This document shows, in pieces, positions 49,688 to 59,261 of a DNA stretch of 64,000 nucleotides. Within the stretch, counting starts at the first letter, position 1. Every line of letters starts with the position of its first letter. The stretch lies in assembly GCF_001400735.1 (NCBI RefSeq), contig NZ_LJPW01000068.1, positions 49,876 to 113,875 on the forward strand, written 5' to 3'. The notes beneath the pieces are model-generated. The model ran no database searches, was not told the DNA's origin, and saw only the letters and a list, made by a program, of their open reading frames with translations. Both the position numbers and the translations under genes were made by a program. Origin of the DNA: Pseudomonas caricapapayae (lineage in GTDB: Bacteria > Pseudomonadota > Gammaproteobacteria > Pseudomonadales > Pseudomonadaceae).

Positions 49688-50161
49688 ATGGCCAGAGTGA
49701 ACACGAAGAAAAAGATCGAAGACCAGCAGTCCTCCACGCTTTCCGACGTCAGGTTGTATGCCCGCAAGATCTGGCTGGCAGGTCTGGGCGCCTATTCCAG
49801 AGTCAACGAGGAAGGCACGCAGTACGTCAAGGACCTGATCAAGACTGGCGAGCAGGCGGAAAAGGACGTCGTCAGAACGGTTGATGAAACGCGTCTTGCG
49901 GCCAACAGCGAAATCGACTCGATCAAGGGCGAAGTGTCTTACGCCAAAGGTCGTGTCGGTGCGCAACTCGGCAGAATCGAGGGCGCTTTCGACCGTCGTG
50001 TCGCAAAAGCCTTGAACCGCATCGCAATCCCGTCTAAACATGACGTTGACACGCTCTCTGCCAAGCTCGACGAGCTGACGGCATTGCTTGAACGTGTCGG
50101 GCCCAAAAAGCTCGAACGCTCCGGGTCGAAACGATTCGTACGTTCAGAGTCTGGACAATAA
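49688..50161 (+). CDS. phaI: Phasin PhaI
   Basis: PHA granule-coat protein of 157 residues, a helical amphipathic phasin. GAGGTG precedes the start MARVNTKKK. The shared phasin core ARKIWLAGLGAYSRVNEEGTQYVKDLIKTGEQAEKD recurs in PhaF downstream, and a C-terminal leucine-rich helix (AKLDELTALLERVGP) may mediate oligomerisation. Ten bases separate it from phaF; the two form the granule-protein operon. Confidence 0.92.
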   Translation: MARVNTKKKIEDQQSSTLSDVRLYARKIWLAGLGAYSRVNEEGTQYVKDLIKTGEQAEKDVVRTVDETRLAANSEIDSIKGEVSYAKGRVGAQLGRIEGAFDRRVAKALNRIAIPSKHDVDTLSAKLDELTALLERVGPKKLERSGSKRFVRSESGQ

Positions 50162-50171
50162 GGAGAGCAGG

Positions 50172-50945
50172 ATGGCTGGCAAGAAAAAAACCGATAAAGA
50201 CGGCAGCTCATGGATTGGTGAGGTCGAGAAATACTCTCGCCAGATCTGGCTGGCTGGTCTGGGTGCCTATTCCAAGATCAGCAACGACGGCAGCAAGCTG
50301 TTCGAGACGCTGGTAAAGGATGGCGAGAAAGCCGAGAAGCAGACCAAGGTCGAGGCGCAGAAGCAACTGGACGAGGTCAAGGACACCGCCAAGACAGCCA
50401 AGTCGCGGGTCGGCGACGTAAAAGACCTCGCGGTTGGCAAATGGAATGAGCTGGAAGGGGCTTTTGACAAGCGCCTTAACAGTGCTATTTCGCGTCTGGG
50501 CGTGCCGAGCCGCAATGAAGTTCAGGCGCTGCACAGCAAGGTCGACCAGTTGACCCGGCAGATCGAGTTGTTGACGGGCGAGAAGGCCAGACCGGTTGCT
50601 TCGCGTTCGGTGGCGGCCAAACCTGCACCGAAGACTGCGGCCAAACCGTTGGTCAAAGCCGCGGCCAAAACCGTCGCCAAAACGGCAGATAAAGCCGCTG
50701 CCAAAACCGCTGCGGCCAAGCCGGCAGTCAAGAAAGCCGCGGCCAAGCCGGTCGATGCAGCCAGCAAGGCCACTACGGCTACAGCCAGCAAGGCCAAGGC
50801 GGTTGCCAAGCCGACTGCGGCGAAAAAACCGGCTGCCCGCAAACCCGCCGCCAAGCCTGCTGCATCGACGACTCCGGCAACCGGCTCTGCTCCTGCGGCA
50901 TCAGCCCCGACCGCAGCACCGACGACACCCGCCAGCCAGTCCTGA
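50172..50945 (+). CDS. phaF: Phasin and nucleoid-associated protein PhaF
   Basis: Two-part protein of 257 residues. The first 145 or so residues are a phasin (SRQIWLAGLGAYSKISNDGSKL, then KVDQLTRQIELLTGEKA) coating PHA granules; the rest is histone H1-like with many AAKP-type repeats, which in P. putida binds DNA and helps distribute granules at division. AAGGAGAGCAGG precedes the start. A strong terminator follows. Confidence 0.94.
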   Translation: MAGKKKTDKDGSSWIGEVEKYSRQIWLAGLGAYSKISNDGSKLFETLVKDGEKAEKQTKVEAQKQLDEVKDTAKTAKSRVGDVKDLAVGKWNELEGAFDKRLNSAISRLGVPSRNEVQALHSKVDQLTRQIELLTGEKARPVASRSVAAKPAPKTAAKPLVKAAAKTVAKTADKAAAKTAAAKPAVKKAAAKPVDAASKATTATASKAKAVAKPTAAKKPAARKPAAKPAASTTPATGSAPAASAPTAAPTTPASQS

Positions 50946-50963
50946 TCACCGGCTGTAACCTGA

Positions 50964-50996
50964 AAGCCCGGCCTGCCAAGCAGGCCGGGCTTTTTT
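50964..50996 (+). terminator. Rho-independent terminator after phaF
   Basis: AAGCCCGGCCTGC (50964-50976), loop CAA, GCAGGCCGGGCTT (50980-50992) then T residues: a perfect 13-bp stem 19 bases after the phaF stop. Confidence 0.95.
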
Positions 50997-51026
50997 GATT
51001 CCCCGAATGACTCTGACAATGCTGTG

Positions 51027-51221
51027 GCCTGTGGCCGAAGGCGGTTCGCTCCTACAGAAACCGCTTTGCCGAGCGCAGCGTGATACTCAGTCACGTCGCA
51101 ACCGCGAATCCGCTTTTGATTCTGGCGGCGGGCCGTGGGCGTTCAGTATGCGGCGCGCAGCTGCACTCCAGGCCTTGCCACGCTGGAGTGAGCAACCATA
51201 GTGTTCAAGAGAACACTATGG
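51027..51221. repeat. Degraded repeat and 11-bp hairpin between phaF and phaD
   Basis: 51027-51140 contains scattered pieces of the REPIN-like family (GGCCGAAGGCGGTTCGCTCCTAC, then TTTTGATTCTGGCGGCGGGCCGTGGGCG). Next come CACTCCAG/CTGGAGTG (51164-51171 with 51183-51190) and the perfect stem CCATAGTGTTC-AAGA-GAACACTATGG (51196-51221), ten bases after the phaD stop on the minus strand. The last hairpin may end phaD transcription but lacks a U run. Confidence 0.6.
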
Positions 51222-51230
51222 CGCTCGTGT

Positions 51231-51845
51231 TTACCCACCCAGGTACTCCATCGCCAGTTGTTCTGCCGCCTGCCTTGAAGTCGGCAGCAAGTGCGGGGTC
51301 ACGAGCATCATGATCTGGTAGACCACCACCCGCACGTCGCCCTCACGACCCAGAATGCGTTGGTAATCCAGCGAAAACAGCAGGTTCATGGTGATCTGTT
51401 CCACCAGCTGCCCCAGCGCCTGGGTTTCGCTGACCAACTGCCCTCTGGATTTCAGGCGGGCCAGCAGCGAGGCAAGGGTTTTCTTGATCGAGTTGAGCAG
51501 ATTGCGAATACCGCGAGCCAGTTTTGGCAGCCTTCCGGCGAGGTTGGACAGGTCTTGAAACAGAAAACGATAGTGCGACAAACGCTCGACAATCAGGTGC
51601 AGAAACATCCAGTAGTCCTCGGCCTCAAGCCTGGCATCCGAGGGCGGATCCAGCAGCGGAGCCAGCTCGTTCTGAAACCGCTCGAAAAGACTCAGAATCA
51701 AAGGCTCCTTGCCATGAAAGTGGTAATACAGGTTGCCAGGGCTGATCCCCATTTCATTGGCAATTTCCAGCGTGGAAACGTTGGGCTCGCCCTGTTGATT
51801 GAACAACGTCAAGGCACATTCAAGGATACGGTCGCGGGTTTTCAT
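51231..51845 (-). CDS. phaD: TetR-family regulator PhaD
   Basis: A 204-residue TetR-type DNA-binding protein that in P. putida activates the pha genes in response to an acyl-CoA-derived ligand. The helix-turn-helix is MKTRDRILECALTLFNQQGEPNVSTLEIANEMGISPGNLYYHF at the N terminus. Length fits. It is the last gene of phaC1-phaZ-phaC2-phaD, 66 bases after phaC2. Confidence 0.93.
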   Translation of the reverse strand: MKTRDRILECALTLFNQQGEPNVSTLEIANEMGISPGNLYYHFHGKEPLILSLFERFQNELAPLLDPPSDARLEAEDYWMFLHLIVERLSHYRFLFQDLSNLAGRLPKLARGIRNLLNSIKKTLASLLARLKSRGQLVSETQALGQLVEQITMNLLFSLDYQRILGREGDVRVVVYQIMMLVTPHLLPTSRQAAEQLAMEYLGG

Positions 51846-51911
51846 CCGGTCTTCTTGTTCAGGAGTCAGAGGGGCAGCATTGCCCGATCGTGCAGGGCGT
51901 CATCCAGCGCT

Positions 51912-53598
51912 TCAGCGCACATGCACATAGGTCCCGGGTGCGGCTTCCATCGGCGGGTAGCTGGCGTTGCCCAGCTCTATCCTGGTTTCGTGCTCGGCAC
52001 CGGAATGCTCCTGAATCCACTTCAGCCAGTTTGGCCACCAACTGCCTTCATGGTGTTGCGCGTCGTAATACCAGGCGCGTGGATCGCTGCTGAGTGTGCT
52101 GTTCTCGACATAATTGGCCTTCGGGTTGCCCGGCGGGTTGAGAATGCTCTGCACATGGCCGCTGTTGGACAGAACGAAGCGGCGCTCACCGCCCAGTAGC
52201 AGCGTCGAGCGGTAGACCGCGTCCCATGGTGTGATGTGATCGTTGATCCCGGCGATGCTGAAACTGTCCACCGTGACTTTCTGCAGGTCGATGGGTGTAC
52301 CGCAGACCTCCAGCCCGCCCGGATGACTGAGCGGGTTGTGCTTGAAAAAGTCCAGCAGATCACCATGCAACGCAGCGGGAAGGCGCGTGGTGTCGTTGTT
52401 CCAGTAGAGAATGTCGAATGGCGGCGGTGATTTGCCCAGCAGATAATTGTTGATCCAGTAAGTCCAGATCAGGTCGTTGGGGCGCATCCAGGAAAATACC
52501 CGGTTCATCTCGCTGCCTTCCAGCACGCCTCGTTGATAGGAGCGCCGCTTTGCCGCTTCAAGCGTTTCCTCGTCGATAAACAACGTGGCAGGGCTTTCGA
52601 TCTGACTGTCCAGCAGGCTGACCATGTAGGTTGCACTGGCCACGCGGCGGGTCTGGCGCTTGGCCTGCAAGTGACCCAGCAACGCGGCAATGGTCAGCCC
52701 CCCCCGCGCAAGCGCCCACCAGATTGACCTCACGGGCAGCGGTTATCGCCCGGCAGACATTCATGGCGTGTTCGGTCGCCCCAACGTAACTGGACAGCCC
52801 CCACTCCCGGTGACGCACATCCGGGTTACGCCAGCTGATGACGAAGGTCTGCAGGCCGTTCTTGAGTGCATATTGAACAAAGCTGTTGGCCGGGCTGAGA
52901 TCGAAGATGTAGAACTTGTTGATCTGCGGCGGCACGATCAGGACGGGGCGGCTGAACTGCTTTTCGCTCATTGGCCGATACTGGATCAGCTCGAACATGT
53001 CATTGCGAAACACCACTGCACCGGCAGTGGTCGCCACGCTACGGCCTACTTCGAACGCGTCTTTAGTGGTCTGGCTGGGCAGCCCGTTGTTGTGCAACAG
53101 GTCATCGGCCATGTGGCTCAGGCCTTTGATCAGGCTGGTGCCGCCCGAGTTGAACAGCTCTTTGACGGCCTGTGGATTGAACAGGGTATTGGACGGTGCC
53201 AGCGCATCGTTGATCAGCGTGAAGAGAAAGTGCGCCCGTGCCCGGTCCTCTGTGGACAGATCGCTATCATCGATCCACTGCCTGACTTGATGCTGACAAC
53301 CGAGATAGACCTGCAGGCCCCGGCGATAAAGCGGATTGAGACGCCAGGTCGGGTCGGCGAAGCGGGCGTCTTTGGGATTATGCGGGTAGAGTGTTTCGCC
53401 CAGCAGCACCACTCGCCCCAACTGACTGCCCAATGTCAGGGCGTGGCGAGCGCTGCGAATCGGGTGCCGCAGACCCTGGGCTGCGACGTTGCGCAAGGTG
53501 GAAAGCAAGTCTCGACCGCGCAGCCCGGTAATCGCGCTCTGCGCATTGATAAAGCTTGCAGGTGCGGCTGTGGCAACCTTCGCCGGTTTTTCTTGCAT
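51912..53598 (-). pseudogene. phaC2: PHA synthase 2, interrupted by a +1 frameshift
   Basis: Class II PHA synthase homologous along its whole length to phaC1, but split. The first frame (from 53598; GGAGTG upstream) reads normally to VNLVGACAGG at residues 291-300, including the catalytic cysteine C297, then leaves frame and stops after 346 residues. Homology resumes in another frame as LTIAALLGHLQAKRQ and runs to YVHVR at 51912, containing the Asp (NDHITPW) and His (SNSGHVQSI) of the triad. The break sits in eight consecutive G residues (C run 52698-52705 on the plus strand); seven would restore a 561-residue protein, normal for PhaC2. Either sequencing error, inactivation or phase variation explains it. 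As given, no active synthase would be made. Confidence 0.87.
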
Positions 53599-53741
53599 GA
53601 GGGCAACACTCCTTCGTCGGGCAACTCATGGGGTGACGCGGGCCTTCGTTGCGACGGGCTTGCGTCGCTCTGCGCGGTCAATACTCCTGGTAATACGCAA
53701 TGGTGAAACGGTTATTCCTGGGCGCGGAGCTTGCGCTGTTC

Positions 53742-54599
53742 TCAGCGTGCCTTGGGAGGCGTGGGCTGCGGATGCATGACCGCACGCTGCCGTTCCTGCT
53801 GCAGAAAACCCATGATGATCGGCGCAACGGCTTCGGCACGGGTGATCAGGAACAAATGTCCGTCATCGATTATGTGTAGCTGGGCATTGGGTATTCGCCA
53901 GGCCAACAGGCGCATATTCACCAGCGGGATCAACGGGTCGTCGTCGCCGGCGAGCACCAGGGTCGGCTGGTGAACCTTGTGCAGCCAGTGAATGCTGGTC
54001 CAGCCCATGCCGGCGAACAATTGCCAGTAATAGCCCAGTTTGCCGGACGAGCGCACCTTGGCAGCATGATTGGCCGCCAGATTGGGGTCGCGTCGAAAAG
54101 CGCCGCCGTAGATCTCCGGCGCAATACGGATCACATGCGACGGTTGAATATAGCGCCGCGGACTGGCCATCAACCACAGTACCCGAGGCTTGCCCGGCAC
54201 CATCGCCATGCCTGCCGACGTAGCCGCCAGCACCAGTTTCTTGCAGCGCTCCGGGTAGTCGTGGGCGAACTGCTGAGCCAGGGCGCCCCCCCAGGAAACG
54301 CCAATTGCATTGACCTGCCCGTAGTTGAGGTAATCGAGCATGCGCGCTGCAAGTTTGGCCAGCCCCGGAAAACGGTAGGGGCGGTTGGGTGTCGACGAGC
54401 CGCCAACGCCCGGTACATCGAAGGCGATGACTTCAAGGTCCGGGTCCAGCGCTTCGACAAACGGAAACACCAGTTCCAGGTTGGCGCCGATGCCATTGAA
54501 GATCAGCAACGGTGTCAGATGGCTTTTGCCCGGGCGCACGGCGGTACGGATGGTGTGACCGTTCAGGTCGATGGAGCGAAAAACAAACGGTTGCGGCAT
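53742..54599 (-). CDS. phaZ: Intracellular PHA depolymerase
   Basis: Alpha/beta hydrolase of 285 residues that mobilises stored medium-chain PHA. Triad: S102 in GVSWGGA, D221 in AGDDDPLIP and H248 in IDDGHLFL, the same positions as reported for P. putida PhaZ. The N-terminal DLNGHTIRTAV and FNGIGANLELVFPFVEAL are family marks. Lies 63 bases after phaC1 and 143 bases before phaC2. Confidence 0.95.
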   Translation of the reverse strand: MPQPFVFRSIDLNGHTIRTAVRPGKSHLTPLLIFNGIGANLELVFPFVEALDPDLEVIAFDVPGVGGSSTPNRPYRFPGLAKLAARMLDYLNYGQVNAIGVSWGGALAQQFAHDYPERCKKLVLAATSAGMAMVPGKPRVLWLMASPRRYIQPSHVIRIAPEIYGGAFRRDPNLAANHAAKVRSSGKLGYYWQLFAGMGWTSIHWLHKVHQPTLVLAGDDDPLIPLVNMRLLAWRIPNAQLHIIDDGHLFLITRAEAVAPIIMGFLQQERQRAVMHPQPTPPKAR

Positions 54600-54662
54600 G
54601 CGCGAAGCCCTGTTGATTGAACCGCCGGGAACGCAGCCCGGGTTTTCTCAAGACGGCCGGGT

Positions 54663-56342
54663 CTAACGTTCGTGAACGTAGGTTCCGGGCGCTGCCTCGG
54701 CTGCCGGATAAGCCTTATTGCCAAGTCCGGCGTGTGCTTTTTTCAACTTGCCCGAGCGCGTGGTCAGCCACTCTTGCCAGTGCAGCCACCAGGAATCGGT
54801 GTGCTTGGTAGCGTTTTCCTGCCACTCGGCGGGCGTTGCAGGCAGCTCGTCGTGAGTCATGTAACGCGATTTGGGGTTGCCCGGCGGGTTGAGAATGCTC
54901 TGGATATGGCCGCTGCTGGACAGTACAAACTCGGTCTTGCCGCCAAACAGGCGTGCCGATTTGTAGCAGGAGCCCCACGGCGTGATGTGGTCGTTGGTGC
55001 CCGCCAGGCAGAACACATCGGCCGTTACCTGCTTGAGGTCGATCGGTGTGCCGCAGACTTCCAGCGCATTGGCGCGGGTCAGCGGGTTGTTCTTGAACAT
55101 CTCGATCAGATCGCCGTGGAAGGCGGCGGGCAGGCGTGTGGTGTCGTTGTTCCAGAACAGAATGTCGAAGACCGGCGGCTCGTTGCCCAGCAGGTAATTG
55201 TTGACCCAGTAATTCCAGATCAGGTCATTGGGGCGCATCCAGGCGAACACCTTGGCCATGTCACGACCTTCCAGTACGCCTGCCTGATAGGAATGGCGTT
55301 TGGCGCTTTCCAGGGTCTGCTCGTCGACGAACAGCGCGACTTCGGTGTCCAGTGTGGTGTCGAGCACGCTGACCAGCAATGTCATGGCGTTGACTTTCTT
55401 CTCGCCCAAGGCTGCGTAGTGACCCAGCAGTGCCGTGCAGGTGATGCCGCCGGAGCAGGCACCCAGCATGTTGATGTCCTTGCTGCCGGTAATCGCCAGC
55501 ACCACATCGACCGCTTCCTTGAGCGCCTCGATGTAGGTCGACAACCCCCATTCGCGCTGAGCCTTGGTCGGGTTGCGCCAACTGATGATGAAGGTCTGCA
55601 CATTGCTGCGCAGGCAGAACCGCGCCAGGCTTTTTTCCGGGCTCAGGTCGAAGACATAGAACTTGTTGATCTGCGGCGGGATCACCAACAGCGGTCGCTC
55701 ATGAACCTGCTCGGTGATCGGCGTGTACTGGATCAGCTCCAGTACATCGTTGCGAAACACCACAGCGCCTTCGGTGGTGCCCAGGTTCTTGCCGACCTCG
55801 AATGCGTCCATGTTGACCTGGCTCGGCATCCCGCCGTTGTTCACCAGGTCCTTGGCCAGATGCGACAGGCCATCGAGCAGGCTTTTGCCACCGGTTTCGA
55901 AGAAGCGCTTCACGGCTGCCGGGTTGGCGGCAGAGTTGGTCGGTGACATGGCCTCGGTCATGAGGTTGATCACAAAGTGCGCACGACTGATGTCTTGTGG
56001 GGTGAGGTCACTGCCACCGATCCAGTCATGCAATTCCTTGCGCCAGGCCAGGTAAGTCTGCAAATAGCGGCGATACAGCGGATTCTGGCTCCAGGCCGGA
56101 TCGGCGAAGCGACGGTCTTCCGGCGTGGGTTGCAAGGCAGATTTGCCGAATATCACGTTTCCGAGTTCGACGCTCAGGTGCGCGACGTGCTTGATGCTGT
56201 GGATCGGTTGCTTGAAAGCCTGACGCAAAACCATGCGCGCAGTGCTCAGCAAGTCCTTGCGTCGCAGGCCAACGACCGGATTTAGGCCCAGGGTGTGCTC
56301 GGAAGCCTGGCGCTGCAGGTCATCGTCTTTCGCGTTACTCAT
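54663..56342 (-). CDS. phaC1: Class II poly(R)-hydroxyalkanoic acid synthase 1
   Basis: Polymerises medium-chain (R)-3-hydroxyacyl-CoAs at the granule surface. 559 residues with the lipase-like box GACSGG and catalytic C296, D451 in TNDHITPW and H479 in SSSGHIQS, positions equal to those of the P. oleovorans/putida enzyme. First gene of the operon. A possible sigma-54 promoter lies about 133 bases upstream. Confidence 0.97.
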   Translation of the reverse strand: MSNAKDDDLQRQASEHTLGLNPVVGLRRKDLLSTARMVLRQAFKQPIHSIKHVAHLSVELGNVIFGKSALQPTPEDRRFADPAWSQNPLYRRYLQTYLAWRKELHDWIGGSDLTPQDISRAHFVINLMTEAMSPTNSAANPAAVKRFFETGGKSLLDGLSHLAKDLVNNGGMPSQVNMDAFEVGKNLGTTEGAVVFRNDVLELIQYTPITEQVHERPLLVIPPQINKFYVFDLSPEKSLARFCLRSNVQTFIISWRNPTKAQREWGLSTYIEALKEAVDVVLAITGSKDINMLGACSGGITCTALLGHYAALGEKKVNAMTLLVSVLDTTLDTEVALFVDEQTLESAKRHSYQAGVLEGRDMAKVFAWMRPNDLIWNYWVNNYLLGNEPPVFDILFWNNDTTRLPAAFHGDLIEMFKNNPLTRANALEVCGTPIDLKQVTADVFCLAGTNDHITPWGSCYKSARLFGGKTEFVLSSSGHIQSILNPPGNPKSRYMTHDELPATPAEWQENATKHTDSWWLHWQEWLTTRSGKLKKAHAGLGNKAYPAAEAAPGTYVHER

Positions 56343-56653
56343 CTACGACGCTCCATTGTCTTGAGACGAACACCGACATTCCTTGCCTGTGAACCAGTGA
56401 CACAGGCGGTCAGCCAGTACTACTGCTCGTTTAACTCATATGCCTTGCCGGCTGTTTTCCCGCACCGATGTTGATGCATGGAATCTGCCAGAATCATTGG
56501 TTACCCGAGATTTAAAAAAATCGCAAGCAGCGTCAGCCATTCATTGGCCGCTGCGCGGAACATTGAAACAAAATCTATTAGAAAGCGCGTCCTAAAACGG
56601 CGAGTGGTGAGGTTGGGCGAGGGAGGTTGCAGAGCGGCGCGCGGCTGGAAAAA
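56343..56653. promoter_or_regulatory. phaC1 upstream region with sigma-54-like promoter
   Basis: About 310 bases without a gene. On the minus strand, TGGCAGATTCCATGCA (plus 56475-56490) has GG and GC separated by ten bases, matching the -24/-12 pattern of sigma-54 promoters; such a promoter has been proposed before phaC1 in other pseudomonads. A small inverted repeat GCCTGTG/CACAGGC (56386-56392 with 56402-56408) is a possible PhaD site. The right part is AT-rich (TTTAAAAAAA near 56511). Confidence 0.45.
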
Positions 56654-57025
56654 TCAGAGCATCAGCTTGATGACTTGTTCGGAAGGGTCGCGGGATTTGC
56701 CTGCCTTTTTCAACTCTTGCAGATAGTCTTCCCACAGAGACTCCTGGCGCTTTGCCAGTTCGTACAGGTAATCCCAGGTGAACAGTCCTGAGTCGTGTCC
56801 GTCGTCGAAGGTCAGTTTCAGTGCATATTGCCCGGCCGGCTCGACCTTGGTCAGGCCGACGCCCAGCTTGCCGAATTGCAGGATGGGCTTGCCGTGGCCC
56901 TGAACCTCGGCAGAAGGGGAATGTACCCGCAGAAATTCGGCGGGCAGATGGTATTCCTCATCCGGCGCGTATTTGAGTGTCAGGGTCTTGGAGGCTTTGT
57001 GCAGCTGGATGGCGGTGGGGAGCAT
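56654..57025 (-). CDS. DUF971 (GBBH-like N-terminal) domain protein
   Basis: A 123-residue protein of the DUF971 family, homologous to the N-terminal domain of gamma-butyrobetaine hydroxylase. The start MLPTAIQLHKASKTL at 57025 has GAGG upstream; the ten-codon-longer start is AT-rich and unlikely. Marks are YHLPAEFLRVHSPSAEVQGHG and LKLTFDDGHDSGLFTWDYLYELA. It follows hslU on the same strand but is separated by a repeat. Function unknown; some relatives are tied to iron-sulfur work. Confidence 0.88.
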   Translation of the reverse strand: MLPTAIQLHKASKTLTLKYAPDEEYHLPAEFLRVHSPSAEVQGHGKPILQFGKLGVGLTKVEPAGQYALKLTFDDGHDSGLFTWDYLYELAKRQESLWEDYLQELKKAGKSRDPSEQVIKLML

Positions 57026-57045
57026 CAAAGGCAGCCTCAAAAAGA

Positions 57046-57132
57046 GCAGCTTCAAGTTTAAGCTGCAAGCAGGAGCGAGAAGCTGCAGGAGTGAACGACC
57101 TCTTGCAGCTTGCAGCTAACCGCTTGCAGCTC
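57046..57132. repeat. AGCTTGCAGC-type repeat cluster
   Basis: Between hslU and the DUF971 gene, short units of AGCTGCAAGC and GCTTGCAGCT recur several times in both orientations, and GCAGCTT-CAAGTTT-AAGCTGC (57046-57066) forms a hairpin. A third repeat type in this window; it may end hslVU transcription. Confidence 0.6.
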
Positions 57133-57136
57133 GTGC

Positions 57137-58474
57137 TTAAAGAATATACCGCGACAGGTCTTCGTTTTCAGCCAGGTCGCCCAAGTGGCTGTTGACGTAT
57201 TCTGCATCGATTTCAATCGGCGCTGCGTCAGGGCTGATGGCCAGGTCACCGGCGCTGAAGGAGACTTCCTCAAGCAGGCGTTCAAGCAGCGTGTGCAGAC
57301 GACGGGCACCGATGTTCTCGGTCTTCTCGTTGACCTGCCAGGCAATCTCGGCCAGACGTTTGATGCCTTCAGGCTTGAACTCGATCTTCAGGCCTTCGGT
57401 CTTGAGCAGTTCACGGTACTGTTCGGTCAGCGACGCGTGTGGCTCGCTGAGGATGCGTTCGAAATCCTGCGGCGACAGCGCCTTGAGCTCAACGCGAATC
57501 GGCAGGCGGCCTTGCAGCTCAGGGACCAGATCACTCGGTTTGCTCAAATGAAACGCGCCTGACGCGATGAACAGGATGTGATCAGTCTTGACCATGCCCA
57601 GCTTGGTGTTCACGGTGCAGCCTTCGATCAGCGGCAGCAGGTCGCGCTGAACGCCTTCGCGGGATACATCGACACCGCCCGAATTACCGCGTTTGGCAAC
57701 CTTGTCGATCTCGTCGATGAACACGATACCGTGTTGCTCGACCGCTTCAAGAGCCTTGGCCTTCAATTCTTCGTCGTTGACCAGACGGCCCGCTTCTTCC
57801 TCACGTACCAGCTTGAGCGCGTCCTTGACCTTGAGTTTGCGGCTCTTGGTCTTGCCTTTGCCCATGTTGGCGAACAGGCTCTGAAGCTGATTGGTCATTT
57901 CTTCCATGCCAGGCGGCGCGGAGATATCGACACCTACAGCTTCGTTGATCTCGATCTCGATTTCCTTGTCGTCCAGCTGGCCTTCGCGCAGACGCTTGCG
58001 GAACAGCTGACGCGTGTTGGAATCGCTGCTCTGTGCCGGGTCTTCATTGAAGCCGACGCGGGCAGGCGGTAGCAGGGCGTCGAGGATACGGTCTTCGGCT
58101 GCGTCTTCGGCGCGGTGGCGGACCTTGATGATCTCCTGTTCGCGCAGAAGCTTGATTGCCGCATCGGCCAGATCGCGGATGATCGACTCGACATCGCGGC
58201 CGACATAACCCACCTCAGTGAATTTGGTCGCTTCTACCTTGATGAACGGTGCGTTGGCGAGCTTGGCCAGGCGGCGGGCAATTTCAGTCTTGCCGACACC
58301 GGTCGGGCCGATCATCAGAATGTTCTTGGGTGTTACTTCTACGCGCAGCTCTTCAGGCAGTTGCATACGGCGCCAGCGATTGCGCAGGGCAATGGCAACG
58401 GCGCGCTTGGCATCGTCCTGGCCGATGATATGGCGATTGAGTTCATGGACGATTTCGCGGGGAGTCATGGACAT
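57137..58474 (-). CDS. hslU: HslUV protease ATPase subunit HslU
   Basis: AAA+ unfoldase of 445 residues that feeds proteins to HslV. Walker [10 protein letters not shown] at 56-64, Walker [13 protein letters not shown], an inserted I domain between them, and sensor-2 [15 protein letters not shown]; the C-terminal DLSRYIL docks into HslV. Co-transcribed with hslV (66-base gap) and part of the heat-shock response. Confidence 0.97.
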   Translation of the reverse strand: MSMTPREIVHELNRHIIGQDDAKRAVAIALRNRWRRMQLPEELRVEVTPKNILMIGPTGVGKTEIARRLAKLANAPFIKVEATKFTEVGYVGRDVESIIRDLADAAIKLLREQEIIKVRHRAEDAAEDRILDALLPPARVGFNEDPAQSSDSNTRQLFRKRLREGQLDDKEIEIEINEAVGVDISAPPGMEEMTNQLQSLFANMGKGKTKSRKLKVKDALKLVREEEAGRLVNDEELKAKALEAVEQHGIVFIDEIDKVAKRGNSGGVDVSREGVQRDLLPLIEGCTVNTKLGMVKTDHILFIASGAFHLSKPSDLVPELQGRLPIRVELKALSPQDFERILSEPHASLTEQYRELLKTEGLKIEFKPEGIKRLAEIAWQVNEKTENIGARRLHTLLERLLEEVSFSAGDLAISPDAAPIEIDAEYVNSHLGDLAENEDLSRYIL

Positions 58475-58540
58475 GGTTATTCACGGTCCTCAAGTACGGT
58501 AAAGCCGACAGGGCCACAAACGGTGCGGCCCGGCAGGGGC

Positions 58541-59071
58541 TTAACCGGCGAGGTCCTGCTCCTCAATAGTGATGTTGTGGTTGGTGAACACGCAAATGTC
58601 GCCGGCGATATGCAGGGAAGTCTCGGCGATTTCACGTGCCGACAAGTCGGTCTTGAGCAGCAGGGCGCGCGCGGCGGCCTGAGCAAATGCGCCGCCGGAG
58701 CCCATGGCGATCAGGCCATCCTCGGGCTCTACGACATCGCCGTTGCCGGTGATGATCAGCGAAGCATCCTTGTTGGCGACTGCCAGCATGGCCTCGAGAC
58801 GGCTCAGCGATCGATCGGTACGCCAGTCCTTGGCCAGTTCGACCGCTGCACGAACCAGATGCCCCTGGTGTTTTTCCAACTGGGCCTCAAAGCGTTCGAA
58901 CAGCGTGAATGCATCGGCGGTCGCGCCAGCGAACCCGGCGATCACTTCGCCGTGATAAAGACGGCGCACCTTCTTGGCGTTGCCTTTCATAACGGTGTTG
59001 CCCAGAGAAACCTGGCCGTCGCCAGCCATGACGACTTTACCGTGGCGGCGCACTGAAACGATGGTGGTCAA
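58541..59071 (-). CDS. hslV: HslUV protease peptidase subunit HslV
   Basis: Threonine protease of 176 residues forming the proteolytic double ring. The TTG start at 59071 is chosen because GGAGA lies seven bases upstream and the codon is followed by [19 protein letters not shown], whose first Thr must become the N terminus for catalysis. The ATG 16 codons upstream (59119) would fall inside the -10 box of the heat-shock promoter, so it cannot be used. [15 protein letters not shown] is the second family mark. Confidence 0.95.
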   Translation of the reverse strand: MTTIVSVRRHGKVVMAGDGQVSLGNTVMKGNAKKVRRLYHGEVIAGFAGATADAFTLFERFEAQLEKHQGHLVRAAVELAKDWRTDRSLSRLEAMLAVANKDASLIITGNGDVVEPEDGLIAMGSGGAFAQAAARALLLKTDLSAREIAETSLHIAGDICVFTNHNITIEEQDLAG

Positions 59072-59110
59072 GGGAGAGTCTCCACACTGCGGGGCGAAAA
59101 TGCCCTGATG

Positions 59111-59145
59111 CAAACTCATATGGGGGTGTGGGTGAGTATTTCAAC
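59111..59145 (-). promoter_or_regulatory. Sigma-32 heat-shock promoter of hslVU
   Basis: On the minus strand GTTGAAA (59145-59139), 13 bases, then CCCCATAT (59125-59118): close to the CTTGAAA/CCCCATNT consensus. Transcription would begin near 59111, about 40 bases before the TTG start. Confidence 0.8.
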
Positions 59146-59261
59146 CTTGGGGATGAATCGGGGGGAATGACCGTATGATTCTTGTCCCAACCCTTTAAGC
59201 GGGCCGGGCGACGCTTCGTTTGTCCGCGATCTCCCGGTTTTTGTAGCGGACAGAAGGCCGT

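Noticed and set aside
50522..51094. Ala/Val/Gly-rich minus-strand frame opposite the phaF tail
   Set aside because: It is the reverse of the AAKP repeats and would run through a strong terminator; low-complexity artefact.
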